Part shown: in pieces, positions 38,601 to 47,827 of the stretch
Layout of the letters: every line of letters begins with the position of its first letter
Numbering within the stretch: the first letter of the stretch is position 1
Source: Pelodera strongyloides
Lineage: Eukaryota > Nematoda > Chromadorea > Rhabditida > Rhabditidae
Length of the DNA stretch: 64,000 nt
Assembly (NCBI GenBank): GCA_036852015.1
Contig: JAANDG010000551.1
Span: 34,799-98,798, forward strand
Direction: 5' to 3'
Notes under the pieces: model-generated
Database searches by the model: none
Seen by the model: only the letters and a program-made list of their open reading frames with translations
What the model was told of the DNA's origin: nothing
Made by a program: the position numbers and the translations under genes

Positions 38601-41600
38601 TTCCCGAAGAAGACCAAGCAGCCCCGGTTGCAACAGAGAATGAGGAAGCGGAGAGGGGCCTTCATTGGACCCAGGTTGATGTTGGTCCCTTAGAAGACCA
38701 GGAGCTTGGCGACTTAACGGAGTCCCGAACTGGAGGTAAGCACTCGTCATTATTATATCATCATACTGCAAGTTAATCTATATTAGCACTCAGCTACTAA
38801 CGTACATTTGCACACGAGGGTTTTGCTAACGCATGAAAGTTTTTAGTGCGCTATATTTGTGCCTTATTGTCCGTGTTGAGATGGTTTGGTAGTTTAGTTT
38901 AGTGAATTCAGCTCAGCGTTTCAGAACACCTCATGTTAAGTGTTAATCATGTGTCTGTATGGTACTTATATTTCCAGTGCCTTTACTTGTACCCACTGCG
39001 ATTGGATTGAGTGCCTTTCTGTTTGCGATTTGCGATAGCTAGTCTGGTAACCAGTGGCCGTAATCGTAATCACCAACACGCAGGTAGCCCTCCCTAGGTT
39101 CACGAGCGCTCTGAATCTCTTCTGCTCTCGCACTCTCTAGCTCCCTGGGGAGGCCAGGGAGAGCTCAGGGGCTCCCTGTGTGTTGGTGAATACGGCCTCA
39201 GTTAACCTTAATGGCACCTGTTCGTTTCGTCTCGCTCAGTCAACCAATTCTGTTTGTTTGTAGATGTTCGCCGTGTTGCGTCTCGTCCTCGTACAACTCA
39301 TTTTCTCCAGTCCTCTCTGTCCCGTTATTATAATCCACAAACACGCTTTCCACGTTATGGATCCCGTGTTCCGTTGGGTACGTTTATCACGTGTTTTGTA
39401 TATTTATTCGTTTTCACTGCATAAAGATAAAAGGGCACCCCGTTTAACAACCGAAACCCGCAGAAATGTTGCAAGGGGGTCTTGCAGAGCAAGACTACAT
39501 GGCGGACTTTAAGCCTCCCGGTGGCCAGTTTCTCGGGAAGCCGGTTTATCTCCGCCGCTACCAACTTTTACGCCTTTGGTATGGTGAGGGGGTTCCGCCG
39601 GTTCCGGGCCGGGGATCGAGCCGGTGGCGTGAGCAAGGGCCTTGCCACTGTACCACGCTCCCCCTCGCTGTATAACACTTTGTAAATAGTTTACTGAGCT
39701 GTTTGTTTTAGAATTGGGCGACTCTCATATTTCGCGTGCTGAGCGCGTTTTGCTCACTCCTTCACATCCGGAGCAACCAGTTGGAGAACCGATGCGAATG
39801 CCGGTACGTACAACTTTTGTTTCGCTTTTTAGCAACAAACGTCGAAGTGTTGGTTGTTGCTTAAAGCGAAATACCGGCCGGTTTTTGAATCGCATCTCAA
39901 GTACTTGCATTCCTATGCATTTATGCAATCTCGGTTCTAATTGGGGTCTAGTTTTTATTCTAATTTTTGATCATTTGCATATGCTGCATAAGAAATCAGG
40001 TGTACGCAATGTGTTTCAAAAACCGGCCAGTATTTCGCCTTAATTATATGTTTCAACGATACTCTGTTCAACTATTCGGGCATTACTTTTCCGTTCTATT
40101 TTGCCTCGCATATAAGGCAAGGAAAGATTAGCAGAATTGCATTTTTAAACTACATCGGATTTAAAAAAATGTGGGTGGCCCTATGGCCCTATGGGCCAAT
40201 GGGCCTGGGCCTGAGCCGAGCCCTTTGGAAACGCTCGCTGGAGCTGCTTATCTTTTCTGTTTAGGTGGATAGCTCTCACCGGCAGAGAATGACTCATTTC
40301 GAAAGAACCTTCAGTGTAGACGACCAACGTGCATTCGCAGTCTCGAACTCGAACAGTATCCTGGACAACGTTTCCAAGGTTTGTGAATCTGTGAATTCGA
40401 TTCAGCTGACAATTAGCATGCAGCTTGGCTGACTCATATTGTTGGCGTTTGCTCACAGTACGTGGGTTTCAGGTGTATGCCTGAATCTCCCGTGTATTAT
40501 GCTTTATGTGTCCTACTAGTATAAACGTGCTTAGTATAAACGTGCACATAAATTTGCATCTAATATGTACATTGCATGTGAATGCAGTTCTCCATAATCG
40601 TTTCGCGAACATTCCTCTCCGAGTTTACATTTATTTTGTTTTCAGCAAGTAGTTACACAAAAGCAGCACAGGATTCGAGCAAAAAGGCGGAGAGGTGAAG
40701 GTTACTTTGGGAAACTTTTCTGTCGGGAAATGAAATCGCATGCGGAACTTCCGGCGGTCGTGGTGCAAGCGCTTCGCAACGCTGCAGATGAAAGGTATGT
40801 CCTGCGTTTTGTCATTTTTGTTATTAACAACATTCCCCACCTTCGAACCGAAGCTAGAGGTCAGCTACGAGCTTGTATGTGTAATTGTGGGTCCACGCAT
40901 AAAAGTGATGTTTAGTAAGCTGAACTGACCTCGATTTATGCCCGGCTCCGATTTATGTCCAGCATTGCAGGCCGTTCTTCACCTACTGGGTCTCATCGTG
41001 TCAGGTCATTCTCTGTCTTCTCAGTATTCTCTTCTACGGAGTGAGTCCCTGGCATGCTTCGACCGTCTATCAAGAGTGCGTTTTGGCAAATTATCCTAGA
41101 CTGTGTTTTTGTTTTTTCGATAGGTATTTTCAACGTTTTAACGTTGGATTATTTGTCTTACGCAAAATATATTAATGCACTAAGCACACAGTTTGTATCA
41201 TATGTGCACGTGAAAGCTACATTATTGAAGTAGCAAGAAATTGTCTTTCGTCTGAGTTTGCGATGAACGAGTAGTATCGTACCTGAATCTGAGACTGTCA
41301 GAAAAAATTACTTACAGAGAGAAGGAAGTTTGGGATGTGACGATGACCTACATTAAAGTGAGTATGATGGAACCAACGAATTTTTGGTTGGGACCACGAC
41401 ATGTAAGTCTTGTTACAGAAAGAATCATTTCTGATTCTGCATTTTGCACCGTTTCGTGTTTAGTAATTTAGTGTTTTGGTTCATTTGGTTGGGGGGGGGG
41501 GGGGGTTTCTTTTTAGTGTTTTTTTTTTCCTAATTTTCTTCAATATCGGGCTTTGGGGTAATTTTTTTTCAGTTTTACGCATCTACTATTTTATGGAGAT

Positions 41601-44600
41601 AGTTGTTTTACTTTTCAGTCTGATTTGATTCGGCTGGGAGCTACTTACGCACCATGTATGAGAAGGGAGCGCAAGGTGATGCAGTTAATTGAAGAAGAAC
41701 GCAAGTGAGTGGTTTTATTAGTTCCTTTTTTTACGCGAGTATGTTCTAGAATAACACCAGAACTGTTCTAGTGTTATTTTCTTCATTGCGACCGAAAAAG
41801 GCCGAGGAAGATGATTTGTGTTGTGTGACTGAGGGCATGCTTTCCAGTTTATTTTATAATTTGTACCGATATGCGCCCTCGATTTACAGGGCTGAAAATA
41901 TGACTGGTTGCTGTATCTACGCTGATGGCAGTGGGTGTTTTCAAACGTCGCGCAGTTTCTGCCCGGTACGTGGTTTAGTTTGAATTTTGAACTGTGTTTT
42001 CTACTTCTACTTTTGTTATTTGTCAGCCCTGGCTGCTACAGTTTGAGTTTCTGTACTTTTTTTGCTTTTTTTTGTTTGTATTTGACTGGATTTGCCTTGT
42101 AAGATGCTAATTGGAAGTAATTAACGTAACTGTCCCAGATAATTGCCTTCTAAAGTAAAGCGAGTGTGTAAGGTAAAGTCACTGCTAATTCTTTTAACTT
42201 AACATGTTACAATATACTACTCAAGTATTAAAGTTGGTAGAATTTCAGCAAATTTTTTCGCCACCCAATGTTTTTCAGTCTTTTATCGCTTCATTCCATT
42301 CGTGGAGAGATCCACACTCGGCTCATTGGCGTTTTGGACGAGATTTGGACGCATTTGCAAAGGAATACAAGGTTTTTATTTAAATTCGGTTATCTGTTAT
42401 CTCTGATCTAGCCTGCCACACCTTTTTTGTGTATTAAAGCGAAATATCGGCCGATATTTGAAACACATCCTGGACAAGTGAATCATTACGGCCCTATGCT
42501 AATTTGCTCGATTTTAGCTCGATTTTTTATCCTAATTTATGTTCATTTGCGTAAACTGCATAAGAATACTGATGAACTCGATGTGTTTTAAAAAAAACAG
42601 CCGGTATTTCGCTCACCCAAATTTGGCTCGTTTTGTAGGGTGAACGGACGGTGGTGGCTGAAGCTGTGCGTTCTGGCAATGGAAGGACTGCAGGTCCAGT
42701 ATGTGGACAAGATCCCATGTGAGTGTAAGCGTGATAGCGATTATCTTTCTCTTATATAGTTTTACCTATCTTAAACACCTATACGCCTGTGTCATATGCT
42801 TAGATGGTTCAAAATGTTCTCTATCGTATGTCCACTGTTTATCAATTTCTTGATGGGTCCCCGAAACGCAAATTTCTCATGTTTTGTTTTGCATTAGATA
42901 TGTATATGCTATATAATGCATATAACATATGTGTATAATATAATTATACGTTCGTAGTCACAGATTCACAGTTTGTTGATAGTTTATCAATAATTTATCG
43001 TTTCCAGTTTGTGTGAAACGCCCTCATCGGTCAAACCGCATGAATGGGATGATGATTTGACAAAATGGCCCGTAAGTTGTTCGCCCTTACTCTTTTTGTA
43101 TATCTTTATGCTGTAGAATTGGAAAGCTAATGTAATGGTATTAAATATGCCGAATTTGAGCGTAAGCACATGATAGAATCCGATTCAAATATTGGCCTCT
43201 TTTCGTAGTTTTAAGACATGATGGAAACCCAGCCCCAGCTTTCCACTCAAGTACTCCTTTTCGCGATAAAATATTTTTTTGTGGTTGTGGTGTAATTATT
43301 CAAGTAGCCTGACATCGGATGGCGGGAGTGGGACTGTCACGCCCCATCCCGAACCTATGAACGTATGAACCATAGTAGTTGAAATAAAAATATGAAAAAG
43401 TATTACTGTCACTGTCACCATTCATTCAAATTTGCAGATTTGTTCGAGAGTCCGCCAGGGAGCAGAATTTACATATCCGGAACATATGACGTGCAAGCTG
43501 ACTGGCCGCCCATGTTGCATACAAACACAGGTAAATTTTAGTTCGCTTTTTATGAAACACAGGTAAATTTTAGTTCGCTTTTTATGAATCGCCTCAGCTA
43601 ATGATTAGGCAAGTAGCCAAGCATGCTGACAAAGATAATTTGGTATGATCTTAACATTATTTTTTATTTTTGTTTAGGGTCAATGCCGTATTGCCAGTCG
43701 TCAGTATTGCGACGCAGTTCACGGTGTTTTCCACGAAAATGCAACTCTTTGCTCTCAGGTATAGCTATATATAGTTTGTCTACGGTACATGTGGATGGAT
43801 TAAACTGTTACGTCAAGGTCAACTTGTCAAATGGTTTGATTTGATTTTGATGAATTTGTCTTGTTTAGGTGGATTGTTTGGAATCTGTTTGTGGAATGAT
43901 CACATTTATTTCGAAGGATTCTCCTGACCAGTTTTCCCGACTTTTTATCTCACTTTTCATACATGCCGGGTTAGTTTAGTTACATTGCAAACATTTTTGA
44001 CGACAGGGAAATTCCACTATTCCACAATGCTTCATTCAAATACAAGACGGGGTGCTATGACTTTGAAAACTCAAGAAATCCTAATTTGTTGCGTAGTTGA
44101 TTTTGCGTGCTACCTAGCTTGTATTGTATTGATTTAGTTGTTTTGACTAGCGAAATTCTAGAGGAAACCCAGGGGGTGCCTTTTTCCTTTCTTCTTTAAA
44201 TGGTTCGATTTAGTTGAATTGTGTTTTTCGTTTTTAGATTGTTCCACCTTGTCATATCGCTTGCATTCCAATTTCTGTTCATGCGAGACCTTGAGTTGAT
44301 GATCGGATGGTGGCGTATGGCGATAATCTATCTCGGATCTGGAATAGCCGGCAATCTTGCTTCGGCCATTTTTGCCCCCTTTGTGGTGAGGGTTTTCTTT
44401 TATGGCGTGTTTCGTCCCTTATAGCCATAGCTGGGTTTCTTAGTGGCTCTAAGGTTACTTTAATATTTTACCGATTTAGCTATAGATTAGCAATTAGCGT
44501 GACTTGACTGTAACCATTTATTCCAGCCATCGGCAGGTCCTTCTGGTTCGAACGCTGGCATTCAAGGAGCGCTATTTGCAGAAGTTATATTATGCTGGTA

Positions 44601-46174
44601 CGTCTGTTTTTATATTTGTGTTAGAGTCTACAAAATGGTGTGGTGCGTTGTGGGTGGAAGAATTAATGTGCCATATGTGCCTTGCTTTGTGCTATAATGC
44701 GATACAATGATACATGATATAACCTACAACGTTACATTACATCTATATAACATTACAACGTTAACAAGTGCCGAATCTTGAAGAGTTTAAGGTCTCTGAT
44801 TTTTAGGTTCTTTGTGTATATTTTTATAATTTAGGGGTTTGATCGTTAAGCCGTGGTTGGCAGTCCTTGTGCATATTGGCGTCTTTTTCCTCATGATCTG
44901 CCTTGGACTCTTACCACACGTCAATAATTGGACCATAGTATTCGGATTTCTGTCTGCCGCTCTTTTTAGCGTGGGTGAGTGTTGTTTTTTCGGAACTTAA
45001 GTAAACATTAAGACGTAAGTTGGCGCGAAGTTGGAGATTGAGCCATACTGAGGCCGTATTCACCAACACGCATGGAGCCCTCCCTGGCCTCCCCAGGGAG
45101 CTAAAGAGTGCGTAGAGAGTGCGAGAGAAGAAGAGATTCAGAGCGCTCGTGGGCCTAGGGAGGGCTGAGAGGGCTCACTGTGTGTTGGTGAATACGTCCT
45201 CAGGAGTGCCTCAAAGCGGTAGTGTGCCTGGTTTTGGGGTTTTTGCTCACTAGTAGTTAACGAAACAAAAACTAAGACCATTAGACCATGGAAAATATCT
45301 AAATAACAGAAAATAGACAAGTCAAACAAAGAAACTTACCCTTATGTATGAAAAAAAAGAGTTGTGTACCCGTAGTCGTTTCTCAACTTGAACGGTCACC
45401 ATGAAAAGAAAACGGTGTTTGGCTGACCATTCGTAATTTAGTACGACCTTACCATTTCCACTAAGTTTCCAAGAGCGTACGATTTATGCCGATGCCCGGA
45501 TTTCCTCACTTGAACAACACGACTGTAACGTTGTTAGGCAGCACTAGTATTGTCAGTGTAACAGATGATTTCTCAAAATATTAAAGGCGTTTGTGCGCTT
45601 ATGTATTAGTAGAAGAAAATACGAGTTGTAGAGTTGTGAGTAACTCAATATTCATTTGTTTTAGTTCTGATACCTCGCACTTCGTTTTATGACCGTCAAC
45701 GAAATGAAAAGGAATACAAACGGGAACGCCTTTGTCATTTTGTAAGTTTTCATTAATCTCTCAAATTCACGTGACCTTCAGTATTGCTATGGAAAATGAA
45801 TTTGCAATCGTCCTGAAAGTGAAATAGCGTACTGTGCAATGTCTTTTAGGTGATCCGCGCCGGGTGTTCCGTGCTGATCGTGGTTCTCTACAGTCTTCTA
45901 ATGTACGTTTTTTCTAGCTGTTGCGCTGTATTTACATTATGATGTTATATTTTTGCTGGATTACGTTACGTTAAAACAAGGACGAAATTAAGGTGTTCTT
46001 CTGTCATACTTACTTTTCAGGTATTTATTCTTCAATAACGTACAAATCGACTGTCCTGCGTGTGATGCGTTCAATTGTCTGAAATTCCTCAACTTTGGAG
46101 AGTCTTCTGGTATTGAAGGCGAGCATTTTTGTGATAATCAAGGGCTCAGACTCAAGTCTATGCTGCCCATCTGA
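32697..46174 (+). CDS. RHBDF: iRhom (inactive rhomboid), about 1063 residues, 34 exons
   Basis: iRhoms are ER/Golgi multipass rhomboid pseudoproteases that control trafficking of membrane clients. Exons: 32697-32720, 33618-33701, 33814-33860, 33945-34028, 34342-34456, 34661-34718, 34884-34960, 35227-35333, 35759-35877, 36650-36741, 37050-37133, 37503-37571, 37920-37977, 38565-38735, 39264-39377, 39712-39803, 40265-40378, 40646-40794, 40971 to 41102 (or 41123), 41318-41402, 41619-41704, 41890-41965, 42279-42371, 42639-42718, 43008-43071, 43438-43530, 43678-43758, 43869-43969, 44238-44385, 44527-44597, 44835-44974, 45665-45741, 45850-45902, 46021-46174. The cytosolic N-terminus (about 550 residues) has the family KSEDNSTWYPKRLK segment. 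Transmembrane 1 begins at PFFTYW. The Cys-rich iRhom homology domain includes CCIYADGSGC, WPIC, TGRPCCI and NATLCSQVDCLESVCG. The rhomboid core has NLASAIFAP and GPSG (residues 903-906). Proline before the serine marks an iRhom. Confidence 0.93.
32836..33483. mobile_element. 648-bp MITE with perfect 90-bp inverted repeats and 9-bp duplication
   Basis: The terminal repeats at 32836-32925 and 33394-33483 are exact reverse complements over 90 bp, starting GGCACTATGTCAAG. The insertion is flanked on both sides by CAAGTAAAC (32827-32835 and 33484-33492). The GC-rich ends contrast with an AT-rich interior that has short direct repeats of CACACAATTTAGA. A 9-bp duplication with long inverted repeats is typical of Mutator-like elements; that assignment is inferred. 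No transposase is present. Confidence 0.96.
36402..36433. repeat. (GT)n microsatellite
   Basis: About 30 bp of alternating TG in an iRhom intron. Confidence 0.9.
38320..38499. mobile_element. MITE family A, copy 3
   Basis: A 180-bp element in an iRhom intron. TTAAAGCGAAATAACAGCCGG at the left is mirrored by CCGGCCGGTATTTCGCTTTAA at the right. It also has the GTTTTTGAAACGCATC arms and an internal direct repeat GGGGTCTATT. Confidence 0.92.
39055..39202. mobile_element. Inverted-repeat element family E, copy 1
   Basis: About 148 bp in an iRhom intron, bounded by GGCCGTAATCGTAATCACC (with a short internal insertion) and TGTTGGTGAATACGGCCTCA. The interior (GAGCGCTCTGAATCTCTTCT) is the reverse complement of that in the copy at 45049-45203. 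Confidence 0.85.
39430..39680 (-). mobile_element. Possible tRNA-derived SINE, minus orientation
   Basis: On the minus strand TGGTACAGTGG (39655-39645) resembles a Pol III A box and GGCTCGATCCC (39622-39612) a B box. A GC-rich non-tRNA body follows toward 39430. The box spacing of about 33 bp is shorter than in a full tRNA. A single copy in the window gives no direct proof of mobility. Confidence 0.4.
39861..40043. mobile_element. MITE family A, copy 4
   Basis: A 183-bp element in an iRhom intron. TTAAAGCGAAATACCGGCC at the left and GGCCAGTATTTCGCCTTAA at the right, with GTTTTTGAATCGCATC and ATGTGTTTCAAAAACC arms. Confidence 0.92.
41492..41506 (+). repeat. Poly(G) run
   Basis: About 15 consecutive G in an iRhom intron, followed by T-rich sequence. 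Its exact length is likely uncertain in the assembly. Confidence 0.85.
42434..42613. mobile_element. MITE family A, copy 5, right end degraded
   Basis: About 180 bp in an iRhom intron. The left end TTAAAGCGAAATATCGGCC is intact. The right end reads CCGGTATTTCGCTCACC and lacks the terminal TTAA. It ends only about 25 bp before the splice acceptor of the next exon (42639). Confidence 0.85.
45049..45203. mobile_element. Inverted-repeat element family E, copy 2
   Basis: About 155 bp in an iRhom intron between TGAGGCCGTATTCACCAAC and GTTGGTGAATACGTCCTCA. Relative to copy 1 it lies in the opposite orientation. Confidence 0.9.
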
Positions 46175-46948
46175 GCTGTTTTTTTTTTATTGTTTTATGA
46201 TTCACCAGTTCCCCTCTTTTTCTTTTTTTTTGAAACTTCTAGTCTTAGTGGTTTAGTTGTAATTGTTATTTTAGAATGAATAAGTATAATATTGTGATAC
46301 ATAACCTTTTTATCTTTCGGTGAGTATGGATGTGTAAAATATTATCTGTTTGCTTTACCAAAGGTGCAATATTTATTGTTATGTTCCTATTTCTCAAGTT
46401 TAGATATAGGTTAGGTAATCTTGTAGATAATGTGATTTTGTTAATACGTTTACTTTTCTAGTATGTCTTGTCTATGCTATTTTCATATTCGAATCATTTT
46501 GTACTACATTGTTTCATAGTTATTTTGTGATATTATTTGTAAGAGTTGTTTATTATTATATTTGAGTCCTTACCTCCATGGGTCAATTTCGTATGCCTTA
46601 CCTATTTGCACTTAAAAATATCAAGCAATTTACTTAAATAACGTGTCAAGTATCTCATTCTTTACGTTGATCTGCCTATGATTCGACCAATTTTTTGAAA
46701 TCTTATCTCCCTAAATCCTTATGCTTTCATTATCTCGCTTCCATTTAATACGATTTATTAATACTGTTTATTAGTTCCATTTAAATTATTACTGTATTTT
46801 AGTGCTAGTCCTGACCCCTGTTTAGGATATTTCCTTGAATAATTTACATATATTTCTCTGGGTTTATTTCCTTACGTCCTTTTTTATTTTTGAATCCATA
46901 GAGTGTTTTAATATATGATTTATAATCGCATATTAACACAACATTCAT

Positions 46949-46954
46949 AATAAA
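46949..46954 (+). terminator. Candidate poly(A) signal AATAAA of iRhom
   Basis: AATAAA lies 775 bp after the stop. The 46175-47020 stretch is AT-rich with no coding evidence, and is read as a long 3' UTR grading into the repeat region. Confidence 0.4.
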
Positions 46955-47089
46955 GGTGCTTGGAGGTCATTGTTTAATTCTTTCTGGGTTTTCAGCCAAT
47001 TTCTTATTTTTCCTTTTGTTATTTTAAGCCCTTTCTTCTAGCATGTCTCCTTTCAGTATTTTGTAGTTTTCGTAGACGGTATGGCTAAT

Positions 47090-47827
47090 GGCTAAAAGGT
47101 TCGGCTCGTGAAGATATTTTAAGAACTTGAAAAAAGGCACTTTGATGAGATTTATATTGCCACAAAAATCCCACCACGGTTTTTTAAGAACTCCAAAAAT
47201 CTTTCCAGTGTTTTGAGAACCTGAAAACACCGCGGCAAGATTTATATGGCCCCAAAAGTCTTGCCACAGTGTTTTGAAAACCAAAACACCATGATTCCAG
47301 TCCAGAAATGTGTTTTGAGAACCTATTTTGAGATTTTTATGGCCACAAATATCTTGCCACCTGCCGCAATGTTTTGAGAACCAAAACATCATAAATTCAG
47401 TCCAGAAAACTTGCCACATTGTTTTGAGAACCCTTTTGTGAGATTTTATGGCCACAAACATCTTGCCAGAGTGTTTCGAGAACCAAACACAGCGATTTGA
47501 GAGCCAAACGCAGTGTTTTGATAACCAAAACACCATGAATTCTTGCCACATTGTTTTGAGAACCCTTTCGTGAGATTTTATGGCCGCAAACATCTCGCAA
47601 TAGTGTTTTGAGAACCCCAAACAGTGTTTTGCGAACCACAACACCATAAATTCAGTCCAGAAATCTTGCCACATTGTTTTGAGAACCCTTTTGTGAGATT
47701 TTGTGGCCACAAACATCTTGCCAAAGTGTTTTGAGATCCAAACACAGTGTTTTGAGAACCAAAACACCATGAATTCCGTCCGAAAATCTTGCAACATTAT
47801 TTTGAGAACCCTTTCGTGAGATTTTAC
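47090..47827 (-). repeat. Degenerate array of about 123-bp dimeric units
   Basis: On the plus strand, blocks starting CTTGCCACATTGTTTTGAG (about 52 bp) alternate with blocks starting CTTGCCAAAGTGTTTTGAG (about 71 bp), giving a composite period near 123 bp. Copies diverge increasingly toward the iRhom side. Because 123 is divisible by three, a 272-residue open frame survives on the minus strand (47842-47024); it is read as a by-product of the repeat, since a second minus-strand frame is also open for 80 codons. Confidence 0.85.

Noticed and set aside
39466..39685. Overlapping frames in the iRhom intron around 39.5 kb
   Set aside because: They are open because of high GC content; both flanking iRhom exons join in frame without this segment.
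43317..43375. GGGAGTGGGACTGTCACGCC stretch considered as a 5S-like RNA fragment
   Set aside because: It does not match the conserved 5S regions I can recall and has no extended fold; left unassigned.
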